A stretch of 64,000 bases of DNA from Gordionus sp. m RMFG-2023. Its lineage: Eukaryota; Nematomorpha; Gordioida; Chordodea; Parachordodidae. The notes beneath the pieces are model-generated. The model saw only the letters and a list, made by a program, of their open reading frames with translations, was not told the DNA's origin and did no database searches. Positions within the stretch are counted from its first letter, which is position 1. Every line of letters begins with the position of its first letter. The translations under genes were made by a program, and so were the position numbers. The DNA is taken from contig NC_088777.1 in NCBI RefSeq assembly GCF_954871325.1, positions 15,291,366 to 15,355,365 of the forward strand. The letters run 5' to 3'. Shown here piece by piece: positions 28,201-43,200 of this stretch.

Positions 28201-31200
28201 TTAAAAATAATATAGAATATAGATCTTATTAATAAAGCAAAAATCGAACCAAAAATACTAATTGAATTAAATATAGTTTATTCATTTTTAAAAATGATTT
28301 ATTTATTGAATTTTTAAAATAAATAATAAAAATAAACTGCTTTAAAATGATTCTCCTTAGGTTAGGTATTATTCTTAAGACGAATAAGGAAAAAAGGCAT
28401 AAATTTTAATATATATTTTAATTTTTTATCTTATTTACAAGAAATGAGTTTGAGAAAAAAATAAAATATGGATGGACATTGGACAATGAGTTCATAAATA
28501 TTCATTAAAAAAATATATAAATATAAAAATTACAAAAATTTATATTTGTATAAAAAAATTTTTTAGGTTTTTTTTAAAAATAATAAATATAAATAAGTGT
28601 TTCTTGTAATATAGAATTGGTTTCGAAAGAAATTATATAAAATTGCATAATTTATAAAATAAAATACTATATATAGTAATATAATATTACTATATATTTA
28701 TTAATAATTTATTAAAAAGTATTATATACCATAAAATTGTTTCTATTCATATTACGAATAGAATTTTAAGAACCGATTAAAGAAAAAAGGGTTCGAAGAA
28801 TTAATGGGTTTTTTTGGAAATTTGAAAATGTTTCATTAAAAAGCGGAATGAAGGAAAATAATAATCTTGTGCAAGGTGGTAAAGCACTGGTCGTAAAAGT
28901 TACTTTAAAAAGTAACACAATCTTTTGTATTAAAAAGAAAAGGAGTTTCATTTAATGACGCCCCCCCCCCCTCAACCATTACTTAAGTTACAGAACTACC
29001 TCTGTCACTTCGCTAAATTTTGTAAGTGCCTTTTTTCAAAATAATTTTGCAGAGATGATTCAGAGGTCCTATATTGTCACCTAAAACCTTAAATCTTAAT
29101 TATTATTAGAAGCATCCTCCTGAGTAGGAGTTCCTGCATAGGGGAATTTTGTGTTTACAACATATTTAACTAATTAATTTTAATTGTCTCCTTCTTTTGT
29201 TACTGCAATTAACTAAACATACAAAATTCGAAAGTGATAAACAAGTAATCACTTTCATTTTTGTCGAACATAGGCCATTATTTTATATAACCACATTTTC
29301 CCGCACATTAATATTTTTGTGTAGTTAAGGTGTTACGCCAATTCTAAGATATCAGATTGGTTAATAAAAAAACACAACGTTCCTGCCAGATGTTATAATT
29401 GATTTAAAAAAACTTATAAAAGGACGAGATTGTTTGTGATAGGGCTCTTTTTCTTTCCCTTATTTTACGTAGACTTTAATGATTTTAATTATAATTATTA
29501 TTTAATCTTTTACATTTATTTGTACGTTGGATTAAATTTGTACATGTTTACTATAGCATATTAGCGTGCTACATTTTGTCTTACATTCTAAAATAAAGAA
29601 TAGACTCAAATTGACATGTCCAACACTGTATACATTTTTATTTAGGTCATCTACATCACCAGTCCTTAAGGCTCATCTAAAAATAAATGATAGTCCTTAT
29701 TGACACGTTGAACGCTGTGTGATCCTTAATGGTCAAAGCTATTTCGCATAATCTTAACTCACCGCTAGCCGGCGCACCAAATCTTATGACTATCCTCGTC
29801 ATCCCTTACCCTAAATAATTCAATGGCTTCAAATATAACAGGGATTCCCTCTCCCTCCCCAAATTTTTTTTTGCCTATATTTCAATAATAAAATATTTTT
29901 ATAAAAACAGCTTAATAATAATAATTATAAATATGTATTTCATCAATTTTCTTAATAAAATAGATCAAGATCCATCTCCCTGAAACAATTTAAAAAAAGT
30001 CACTTACGAAGTTTTGAATAATCGCTCAACTCAAGGAGATTAAAAAATTTTAATTGGAAGAAATATGTTTATAATTGAACAAGTATCTGAATAATTGGAA
30101 GAAATATGTTTATAATTGAACAAGTATCTGAAGTAAGAAGTAGGATTAAAGGTTAGGACATTTAATAGTTAGAGATATATGGGTTAGAGTTTAGATTGGT
30201 CTTAATAAAATTTAATACAGGTCATATGAGTATAAATAGATGAATATAAATTTAAGGCAGTTTCCTTGAGTTGGACCATAGTCGAGGTTTTGCAGTATTC
30301 CGACGAAAGGTTAATAAAATTTTAAAAGATTTTTATTCTTTGATGTAATAAATATAAACCATCTAATATAATCGGCAATGAATTTAGAATTACATTTTTT
30401 TTTAAATAAAATTTATATAATGGGGGACATGAAAAGTAAATATTTTCCAGTTTTAAATCACATGGTTTGTTATTTCCAAATCGCTGATACGCTTTAGATA
30501 GAACGCCGCATTAGAGTTTAAATTATTATTTTAAGTAATATTCAATGATAAAGAGATTGTTTTTTTTAGAATAATTTTTAGAAAAATATAGTGTATTGAT
30601 TATAACAAATATGTATGAAAAGCGTCTGGTTACAAAAAAAGGTCAAATTCTCTTAATCTCAATTTCAATTTTAATAAAAAAAATAGAATCATGCTTTATA
30701 GGGTAATGTAAAATGTAAACAAATTATTTTATTAATAACTAAGATTTTAAATAATGTTGTTAGCCACGAGTTTCGTCAAATAGAGGTCCAAATTATTGTG
30801 ACTAAAATCATCTGGTCGTTTTTAAAAATTGATCCGAATCGGGGTTTTTAACGACCCTAGGGGTGGCGTATGGCCAAATATTTTAGCAACGAAAAGATTA
30901 AATTGCTTTTTTTAAAAAAATATATAAATTAATCTTCGTAGAATTTCTTCCATTAATTTTATTATATATATATTTTGTCAAATATATAGGAAATTGGTAT
31001 TTTTATTACATATTGACACTTTTCTCCACTTTGTTTATTTTTCAGTTATAAAAAAAATGGTTTAAAACGAAATTAGCTCATTAATTATTCTTATTCATTA
31101 AGGAAAGGAAATCACCAGCATAATCAATATAGATCTTCTTAGTGCAGCTTCAAGTCAAATGACTAAAAATTGCAGAATTATATAAATACAACACAAAAAT

Positions 31201-34200
31201 TGTATAAAATAAACAAAGTTTGAAAAATACATATTTTTTATAAATTTTTTTTTAAAGAGACGTGTTAGAAGTCAAAATTTTAGGTTCGACTGGAATTAAA
31301 TTTACATTTGTACCTCGACGCCAATGTTATTGAGGGAAGTAGTTTATTTTAGCAAATTTTGGTCTATTTTTCATACCCATTTTTTATCTTTAAGATTTTT
31401 TTTTTTTAAATTTATCTGGAAGAAATTTTAGGTGTTTTTTGATAAAAAAAAATCTCATATAGAATTTCAAGAGTTTATAATTGACAATATGTAAAGTTAG
31501 TTGTATAACGAATAAAATATTATCTATCTATTATATATTTTTTTGAAATTTTAAAGAAACATCAAAAATATTCTTCTTATCGTCCCATAACACTTCTTTC
31601 CTTTTTTTAAAAACTGTAATACAATAATTTAAATTTAAAAAAGAGTTTATTATATAAATTTTTAAAATTACTTGCTGTTATTGTTTTATAATCTAGTAAA
31701 AAAAAATATCAAACTCCGCTGATTTAATTTAAAAAAAATGAGAGAAATAAAAATTTTAAAACAGGAAATTCAAATAAAAATCTGATGATTGTGAATTAAT
31801 AGCTCGGCTTAGGTTGGAATATATTAATTTATTATATATAGATCGGGCTCAGATTCATCAATATTCACTCTTTTGTTTTGGTCAGAATAATGTTTTGTTT
31901 ATTAAAATATATAAGATCATATAAGAGATAGTATAGAGTGGGGTTATAATAAGCCAGAGGTAATAGAGAGTCCAAGCCTTTTTTTTCCTCCTAATATATA
32001 GTGTATATGCGACAAAATAATTTATCTTTTTCAGTGAGTAATAATAATTTTTTTCTTTTAAATATATTATATTAAATACAAACATAATTATCCAAAATTT
32101 ACATATTATATAAATAAAATATAGCGATCAAATACAAAATTTATTTTCATAAAACACCATTTTCTTTCATATTATAGGGGAAACCGGGGCTATTCATCAT
32201 GTGGGGTAAAAAAAACAAACGCCTATAAATTTTCATCTGTACGGCTAATTGTTTCAAATTTTGTGAAAATATATATTTCTATACTTACTATTGTTCATTC
32301 AATGGGAGTTTCTTATTCAAAAAATATTGATCGGAACAATATTTTAGCCCTTTTTCAACGACTTTTCTTTTAAGTATTATTTGTCTTGAGAAAAATAAAA
32401 ATACTTTTTTAAATTTTATGAAATTTATATGCCATATTGTCCAATAGCTAGGCTACGAATTAAATTTAGTCTGAAGTTTCTAGCTCATTTAGAAAGGTTT
32501 TTATAGCTATTTTTGCTAACTCACTACACTGGGGCTAAGCGTCAGGGTGTACAATGGAAAATAAAAGAGCATTGAATATTGCATAAGAAAAAATTATTAA
32601 AATCTTAAAACGATAAAATAAAATATTGAATGTGTAATGGGCAGCAAAAGTTATAACCATAATAAAAGCGGGAAGACTGGATGAAGTGTGTAGCCAAATG
32701 TCCCGAATGGGCCCATTCAAGTTGGGCTAGGAATGATCCATTATGTGTGCCCCTATTGTGAAAATTCATTTTTTTTAAAGAAAAATATTCATCATTAGTA
32801 AATAATATGTGTTTAATATAACAATAAAAAGTAAAAAATTTGTGTTTTGTGCGTTGAATTTTATATTTGCCATCTTACCCCAAGGGTCTTGTCATCTTAC
32901 CCAGGGTCATAGATAAATATCAAATTTTTTTACTTAATTATAAATAGAATCACAGTATAAAAGATAAAAGCCCCGTGTTTTTTTTATTTTATAGACTAAC
33001 GATGTGTACACTTCTTTATTCTCTAAAATAAAACTAAAATTTTATCATAAAAGAGCAAAACATCTGCCGTATTGGCCCGGTCTCCCCTAATCCATGTGTA
33101 AGTATGGGAACACTTTATTTTCAGAAACGCTTTGCGTTTATTCAAATATCAATGAAGAATTCGAGGATTATTTTAAAATATACTTTTACACGATATTTAT
33201 AACTTTTGATCTATGGTAAGACCAAAATAAAACTGGAAAACTTTCTCTGTAAATCTTCTTTTTCAAAAATAGAGTTTTCCTTAAAATTCTAACTAAACCA
33301 TTAATACCTATAATTAAGACATATAAAATGAAAAATCCTTATGTAGAACAAAAAATTATTTTAGATAGGGTATTTGAAAAGTGTAGCTCAACTAACCCCG
33401 GTCCTTCCTAGCTATAGCAAACAGCTAGGTTTAACAAGTTAAAAAATTAGTGCGCATAGGTAGGCATGGGGGAGGTAAGTGGTCCCTGACAAAATTTATA
33501 AGTGATTTTTATATATATTATTTTCTAAGGATTTTTATGTAATTTGAAATTTCTCCACCATCTGAAAAATTAAATTTGAAGATTTTTCCTTATTATTTTT
33601 TAAGTTTTTGTAATTTTCGAAAGGTCAAATTTTTATTGCATCCCTCGAATCACGATATTATTTTGCAGTCTCATCAAATGTTAGAAATTTCATGGGAAGA
33701 ATTTTGTAAAAGTATATTAGAAAATTTTCAGTAAATGTGAAAAAAGAGAAAATAAACAGTACCAATCTTCTAATTTTAATAAAATTAGTATTTCAAAAGA
33801 TAATAGAAGATACCATGAATAATTTCCAAAATATGCCTGTTTTAGATAAGCAATTCTTTATGTCAGAATATATATTCAGATAAATAAATTAAACATCCCC
33901 TAAATGAAAATATTCAAGCCTAACTCTTTCGGATATTCGTGTTCACTGATTTTAAAAATGTATGAAATAAATAAACACTATAAATGGCTGATGTTATAAT
34001 ATAAATGTGGCTTAAATTAAACGACTTTTAATCTGCAGATGCATTGTTGGAATGAGAGGGGGGATCGTGAGAACTAGCTGATAGCCTCATTAAACTATGG
34101 GGATACCCTAGTATGGGGTATTAGCTGCAATGACTTAAGGGATTTAGATTATGATCCTCTGAGATATGTGATATAAGCGGGTAAATTATTAGGGTTAAAT

Positions 34201-37200
34201 TATTATATAAAAAATTTTTTTTTAATCCTTTGAGTAACAATTTTATTTTTTTAAAATATAATTTCTTTATTATACATTTTAATTCAATGATAAAAATTAA
34301 ATTTCACTTTTAACATGAGGTGATCGGATTTAGAAATAAAATAAATATTGATAAAAATATGGTAAAATTTATCAATAAAACTAAAAATTAAAATTTTATT
34401 TTCAGATGTTTAAGTTAGAGTTAGAGAAATTAAAAATATGGAATGATGATAGTTTATTGATAAAATTATTAATGTTGTTTATATGTAATAAATTTAAAAT
34501 GAAATATATAAAATGTTTCAATGTATTAAAAAAAATATAAGAAATTTTTTAACTTTTATATTAGACCATTGTTTTAGCTCATATTTAATATGTTGGAGAG
34601 GAGGGGGGCGGGGCTCTTTTTTCTCTTCATTTTCCCATTTCCTTCTCTTCCTTTCTTTTTCTTTTGCGCCTTAGTGCTCTCAATTTGGGCAGGTTCTTGA
34701 CCAACACTAAGATAAGAAGATAAAGAAATAAATAGTGATGGAGAGATGCGAATGAATTACCATAATATTAGAATATATTGTATTCCTTAGTTGGCTCAAG
34801 TTTTGAGGCTAAGCTGAAAATCTACTTAAGCTTCGAGGGACAAGTTATTTTCCTTCCTTCCTTCCTTCCTTCCTTCCTTCCTAAGACTACTACATAGGAA
34901 GAATTTATTTCTTTTTGCATTATATTACGTAGTCATCTTATTATATTAAAAGCATAACCAATTAGTTATACAAATTTTAAAAAAATCATCTTTGCCTTAA
35001 AAAAACTTTTGTTTTGTAAAAATATTTGTATTTGATATTTAATGAAAAATTGGAATGATTAATGGAATTTTATTGATCAGGTATATATTGTTAAAATATT
35101 TATTATATTTTTAAAAATATGCTTATTTTTAAAATTTAGTAAAAATAATTCTATTTTCGCTTTTCTTATTCGTTTAAAAAATATTTTAATAGCCAGTAAG
35201 GAATGTTGGCGACAACCAAATTCAATGTCAAGGGAGATTAAGCCACATTTAGGCAAAATCCAAGACATTTAAAGTAGTATTTTAACAAATTTACAATACT
35301 TTTAAGATAGAGAATAAAAACTAAGACATATTTACTTATAGGCAAACAATATTTAAGAGGTCCATTTTTGATTTTAATTTTATCAAATATTAAAAAATAT
35401 TATATTTTCTAGCTTTCTTAATTACATACAATTCAAAGAAACTGCTATAGTATACCGCTTAAAATTATTTTAGGATAATAGATATAGTTAATCGCTGGGA
35501 TAATATTCATACTTTATTTAATTGCTCTCTGTTTTAAAAAAATTATATCTTTAATTATCCTCATAAATACAATGGATTTATATTTAATAGTTTCTTAAAA
35601 TTCAATTTTGGCCCACGATTATGGCTCTCACAATTAAAATGTTTAAATTCGGTCAAAGAATATAAATGAAAACAAAAGCATAAATCTTGACTCGATTATA
35701 AAATAAAACAAATAAAAATTTATAAAATAATCAATATAAATACAAATATCATGTCTTAAAATATCCTAAAAAGTTATAGGTTGAACAAAATAATATTTAA
35801 AAAATATGTATTAGTTTCCTTCAAATATTAAATTTCAGGATATCCGGGCACTTCCCCAAGTTATCTTCTACCCTTAAGAAAAAATTAATTTGCTCCCTTA
35901 CAATCCAAAAAAGATGTATATCATTTATTAAAATAAATATATATAATAACTATTTATAAATTAATTTTCTATCTTTTTTGTCAATTGCCTCCAAATTTAG
36001 GTATACAAGACTTTGTTTTGATTGGATAACATCGAACCAGTCAATTTCGTTTATTGTTAACCTCAAATTGACTATCTCTTTGCGCCATATTTAAGCATTC
36101 CTAAAGCTATTGTCTATTTGAGAAAATATTGTATTTTTCGATCATAAATAAATTTAATACAGTTTGTGGTCTACTGTTTAGTTCAATATGTCTCCAAAGT
36201 AATTTTGGCTCTTAAAAAAGGTATAACAAAATCTTTACAATATTTGAGCAAAGTGGACCCACCCAGCCAAGGAAATAATGCTTTATAAGAAATAAAAGTT
36301 GTAAAAGTTAAAAAAATGTTTCAACTTATTTTAGTGTTGTGGAGGGGAAATTTATTTTCATAAGTCGCCTATTTTTTCTTAGTTAGTATATTAATTTGTT
36401 ATCTGCTCGTATACCAACAATTAAAAGCTGACCGTCATTGGCAGGTATTGTTTATATCGCCAAATTACTCTTCCCTAAAGTTTTTCAAATAGTCTAAAAG
36501 GACTTAAATTTGGGGACTACAACTGTTCACCTGTAGAATGATTTGTATTTAATTTGCAAAAATATAAGACAACAGATGACTTTATATTACAAATATTCTT
36601 CGCAAGAGTGTACACCAACTCTCGTTTGAAGGTCATCTGAATCTTTTGAATTCATATTTGCATGGTAGAATTCTGCAAATTGGTATGGAATTCATTGAAT
36701 TGAAGCGTCATAAACGATTCGCATCGAATGTCACAAAATTTACTTAGGACATTACACCTAATCATAGATGCCGAAAACGAAAAACTAAATAGAGAAAAAT
36801 ATTTATAATAATTTACATTTATTACATTTTTCTTTTATTCATTCCATAAAATTTAATAATTTATTTTTATTCTCGATTTTGCTGACCCCTTTTTCTTTTT
36901 ATTATTTTTTATTTTGCCCCCCCCCCCCAAGCAATGTTCACCTAACAATGGTAAGCCATAGGGGTGACCTTGAGGAGATCAGGAATAAAATTTTGACCTG
37001 GGCACAACTAAGGTGGGCAAAAGATTTTTTTGGATATATATAGCCTACTAACAAAGTTGTTATTAGTAAAGAGGCCCATTTGAGTCAATAAGAAATAAAA
37101 ATAAACTTTATTCTATAACAGGTGAGAATACTGTTTTAAGCTTTTAACTGATTTGATTTTTATTGAAGTAAGGCGAGGTATACAAAGATATATGCCAAAC

Positions 37201-40200
37201 AGACCTAGACTCTAAAACTAGATTATTAATAAGTTCTAGTATTAATCTCAAAAATTAATTTAAACTAAGTTTTTTTATGTCATAAAATAAAATTTCTTAT
37301 AATATAAACCAGATGCTGTTTTTTTTTTCAAACCACTCTCCCTTAAAAATTGATCAAAATGGAGTTAATAAGAAGTTAAAAAAAAAATTAGGTTGATCAT
37401 TTTATATAAATTTTCTTAATGGTGTTTATAAAATGTTATATTTTCAATTTAAACAAAATTTTCTCAATTATTATGTAAATATAATGGTCTAAGTTAATTT
37501 GATTCCTATTGACAATTACTAATAATTATATACATATATTCATAATCCGATAGAGCAAATATCAAATTTGGTGGAGTATCTGGAAGACAGCTGGGGAAAT
37601 AGCCAATTGAATTTGAGCCCTCCTAAATTGGAAAATAACTTTGTTGTATGCTTAATAAAATAAAAGCTAAAGGCCAGAGATGTAACCCTGGAAAATATTT
37701 TTGTAAGGGAAGGTTGGGATAATATTTTGAGGATTTTGTAAAAATATTTAAAAAATATAAAACTTTAACTAAAATGATAGATCAATATTTAAATGGTAAT
37801 TGTTAACATGTAATGGTAAATATACATCTGAATATGTCTAACCGAAGCCATGTGACGCAATGGAACAAGTAAAATTAATCTTATAACATGCGAGAATAAT
37901 AATTTTATTAAAAATTTATTAAACACATGTAAAAATGAAAATTAAAGTAAAATTTAGTGATGATGATAACAAATAATTCTTAAATATATATCAAGTATTT
38001 ATAGAGCCTGGCCACAAAAGCAACATCTACAATATTAATGCGGTTTTCTCTAATATTATTTGGTTCTATGTTAAATTAAAATAGAAAATTGGCAAAATAC
38101 CAATGAAAAATATAAATATTGTTACGTGTCCTAATGTTCAATTAATATTAATAATATTCTCCTGTTTTGTTATGAAATAAAATACAGGTACAGTGTTGTT
38201 AAACGCTACTTTTAAAAGTAGCGCGCTATTAGCTACTTTTTACGCTATTTTGATTTTTTTTAAAAATATTTTTTACATAACTTTATTTCCACAAATAAAA
38301 TATTGGTATAAAAACATGACTATAATTTGTTACATATATATATATATATAATTTATTCAATATTGCACTTTAATAATAATAACATTTCAATACTGTCATC
38401 CCCAAGTCTAGAGCAACGATCAGAAAGTATAAGCTTTGCTATACTAAATAATATGTTCAGCACTAGCACTTGAGGGCACGCAGTATTAAATTTAATAAAC
38501 ACACTTTTTATATGAAAAAAATCATCAAAGATATTTAAATGAGTATTTTTAGATTTAAAAAAAGCACCTAGAGGTTCAATAATATTATTATTATTTCAAA
38601 AAAATCGTCTATGGAAGGGCGCGGTTTCGATCTAGCTATAGTATTAGTATCGTGGTTAGGGCATGACATTTTTTAACGTTACCATCAGCCTATCAAGTTG
38701 CCCTTTAGATTCAGTCAAATTAATGTATGGCCAATTTAACTTGAAACTAGGATGAACGATACCAGCTATTACATTATCATCATCATACAGATCTGGAAAT
38801 CTAATTTATATAAAGCGATTGTATTAATTATAAAATAAGAAGAATACCTTTTTAATTTTCAAAATTTAAATTTATCTGAGATTTAAATTCATTTATAAAA
38901 AAAATATTAAAATAGCATTAAATTATGGTAAATAAAGATTTTAAAAATATAATTATTATACACAAGGTAATTAATAATATATTAATTTTGAATTTTATAT
39001 TAATAATATATATTAATATTATAGATTGTGTTGTAAATTAAGCCAATTTAAATTATGGCTAATCAAGCAATAAATGATTCATTTTATATAATTGTATAAT
39101 AGAAAATGTTTTGTCCTTTTCTCATTGCCTTTTAGCCTAGACTCTACCAGTGGTTGGCAAAATTGAAACCGATATCCAGTAGTAATTTTTTCTTCAAGAT
39201 TAAAGTATTTTTTGAATTTTGGGAAAGGATAATCAATATTTTTTTTCATTTTCCAAAGAAATTTCGCTATCTTCAACAATCTCACACATTTTTAATAACT
39301 AGATTTATAATGCTAACTAGATTTATAATGTATATTTTTAAATATAAATGTAAATTTCAAAATTAAATTAAATAAAAGGATTATAATTTTAGATTTAATA
39401 AAAAATATATTTTAATAATTTTTAGATGTATTTATTATATAAAATTGAAAGTAGCGAAGTAGCGCGCTACTCCGCTACTTTCTAAATTAGTAGCGAGCTA
39501 CCGCTATCGCTATTTTCTAAAAAAAATAGTCAGCTAAAGCTACCGCTACTGAAAAAAGTAGCGCGCTACTTTTAACAACATTGATGTGTTAGAAGAGGGT
39601 GTCATTTACTATATTAAAAATTTTGTGGAAATAAATTTTATATATTTTTTTTATCCAAATGTATGGTAAAAGAAACACATATATGACAATAAAATTATAA
39701 GATTCTGATATGAATTCTCTAAACTTTAATATTTACAAATAAATTAAAGTGTTCTGACATCCCTGTTACTTTTAATTCCATTTAAAAAATTGAAAATCAA
39801 TGATGGGTTAATTTTTTTACAAAATAAATTAAAATTATTATCAATCAGTTTGAAAATTTTTTAGAAAATCCTATAATGGAGCTGTTAATATAAATTGATC
39901 TCTGATATAAGTTTTCCTAAAATAAAAATATTTAGAATTTTAGAAATTGTTTATATTATTAAGTATATTTTAGTTACAAATTTATAGATTATTAATTTAA
40001 TGTAAAGCAATTCAAAAATTGTTAAATTCACCTAGATTAATTTAAAAAAAACTATTTTATGTCTCTTATATAAATGGTTTTCCTAAAATAAGGATATTTA
40101 AAACTTTTAAAATTGTTTATACAAGTATATTTTAGTTACAAATTTATAGATTATTAGTAATTAATGGGCAATAGAGAACTGCAAAACAAATATAGTCTAT

Positions 40201-43200
40201 CTGACGAGCTGAAAAACTCTTTGAAAGAAACGGGCAAACCCTGACGGAACATACCTACAAAATCGTGCCAGACTCGAGAATATCTAATTTTTTAAGAAAA
40301 TTTTATTGGGCTAAGCATAGCATTGAAATTTTGATATATTTTTTAGAGTTACAAGCTAATACTATATATCAGGGGTGGCAAGTCAGTCAATTAAACGGTC
40401 AAATTTAATCAATTGACCGAAGGAATATTTGATATGGTCAAATATACGGTCAAATAAAGAAATAAAAATTATGAAAAAAGTAAAACCCATATAAATATAT
40501 GTGATCACTTATTTATTGAACTCCCAATATCAAAGAGGGCATCTTACTAGTAATGAGTTTAACAAAACATTATATGAAATATGAATTAGGCATTTTTTAC
40601 AAGGTTGTGATGATCAAAATATTTCTAATAAATTTAAGAAGTACAAACGGCATATTTAATAGTAAAAGATGTGGAAAGTAGTAACTTCCATAAAAAACAA
40701 TCAGATTTTGGCCCCTAGTTGGTGAAATTGGCTTTGCCCACCTTACCCATTAAGAGAAGTTGCATTTTACTAACAATTCATAGTTCTACTTCTTCTTCAG
40801 ATGGTCGATCTGGATTAATATTCACACGAAAAAAGGAAATCGATTTAAAACCTCGACAACAGGAAAATTGATTAAAAAATATTAAAGAAAATGATAATAT
40901 TGAATATGAATAAGAACAAGAACAAGACTCTGCTTAAAAGAGCTGAATATTTATAAAATAACAATGAATTTAAAAAAGGATTATAAAATTTATATTACAG
41001 ATTCAATATACAAAATAAAGTTAATATTGTCTTAAAAAATATTTATTCGAATTTGACCAAATTTGACCGTATTGACCATATTTGACCGGAGAAATACCGG
41101 TCAATTGACCGATTTGACTGGTCAAACGCACAACCCTGATATAGAAGGATTTTTATTAATACTATTTGCTAATTTTTTTTTTATATTTTAAGAGCTGTCT
41201 GACTAAAATACTAAATCTATAAATAAAATAGTAAATTCAGAAAATATAAAACAAGTTATTTATAATATGATAAGCACAATTGATTTATAAAATGGTTGTT
41301 ATTGAATTAGATAGCATAATCTATAAATAAAATAGTAAATCACAAAATATTAAACAAGTTATTTATGATGTGGTATACAATTGATATATAAAACGGTTAG
41401 GAATAGATAGTCATAGAGTAGAGATAGAGAGGTGCATTTGATATTGAGAAAAATCGGATATATAAAGACATTAAGAATATGTTGGCTGAAAAATTAGTCT
41501 AAAAAAATTAAACGGTCCGAGCTAGCTAGGCCTGAATCTTCGTAATAACGGGTCAAGCCAGGTCGAAAAATGATTAAAAAATTATCAGGGCAGACAAATA
41601 TTTAGATAACGGGCTGGGAAACTTGTGCAAAATATCGTAAAAGAACGGGCTTTGCAGATCTCTGATGGACAATAATATATTGAAAAAAATTTCAATCCAA
41701 ATATCTTTTACTGATATACCAAAAAAATGTAATAAGAAATTTTATTTGATAAAAAAAAATAATTTAATTTTTGATAATAAAAACTTCAATTTACTTCCCA
41801 AAGGATTAATTATGCTCTTTTAATTTAAAAAATAAAAAATATGTGAAAATTAATGGTCGTAAATTTCTTAAATAGATTACTCGAAATGGTGGTTTTTTGC
41901 AGAAATACTTATAATATATATTCTGAGATAGTTACATTTGATTTTATAATATTATAAACAATCATTTATATTAATATCAGAAAATTAAATAACGTGCTAC
42001 ATATTATAGACATATTGCAAGTACATAGGTATATTAACTAGCATATAAGCAGAAGAATAGCTAAAGTGAAAAGATAATTCTACATGATCCTAAAAAAGGA
42101 TGATCGATTACTATATAATCTATATATTCAAAGATCATATATGTCTAATTATTTACCCCTCCTTCCCTCCAACTTAGAGTTAGCGTTACTCTATAATATA
42201 GATACAATAGCACTATAAAATCTTAAACTATAGGAATTTATGCAAAAATGAACTCGTTACAAAATACTCTCGTACTTGGGGGTTGAGTTAGAGGTTTAAA
42301 ACTTCGATCAAAATATTTGACTAAACTAAACAGCCGAGAAAAGATGATGACAATTACAAACCTATTATAAATTACTAGTTAATAACCCGTCAAAAAGACG
42401 GGGTTGAGGGGTATTTTAGTTGATCTGTGTGGTATACTATATACGCTTTAAAATTTAGGAGAAAAAGAGGTAAAATTGTTGCAATGTAACCCGTGAGCAT
42501 TAAGTGTATTAGAAATATCAAAAAATTTAAATTTGTGATATAAATCATATTGGGTAAAATTAAAAATAGAGATGCTTCAAAATTTTTCAATTTTAAATAT
42601 GGACTAGATATTGGCCTCAAAATTTTGTTTTGCAGACACAGCTAGGCCTGATCAAAAAACCACGTCCCATGCAACTTTCCCAAAATTTTGCCATTTATTT
42701 CTATTGTAATTTAATAATAATGTCTTAAATTTAATTTTATTTAGAATAAAATTTAAATTTGTGATAGAAATCATATTGGGTAAAATTTAAAATAGATATG
42801 CTTGAAAATTTCTTAATTTTAAATATGGACCAGACATTGGATTGAAATTTTTTTCAAACCTGGCCAATCCATAATAATTTAGTAATTTTTTCCCAAGCCT
42901 GGAGATAGGTAAATCTCTGAAAACCATATTGTTGGGAAAATTTTCTCAAACCCTCCAAAGACCATAATAATTTTGTTAGTTGAGAACTGAAATAAAATAT
43001 ATAAAAGTCATAATTCATTTAAAAATAAAATCCGGATATGAAATTTGCATGGGTTGGTTTTTTAATCAGGCCTGGCGATTTCTGCAAAAAAAATTTCTTA
43101 GGCCAATATCTAGCCCATATAAAATTAAAAAATTTACAAGCATTTCTATTTTATATTTTACACAATATGATTTCTATCACAAATCTAAATTTTATTCTAA

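Noticed and set aside
36050-36780. GC-richer block considered as a transposase or retroelement piece
   Set aside because: Readings on both strands gave no motif that I could tie to a family, so no call is made.
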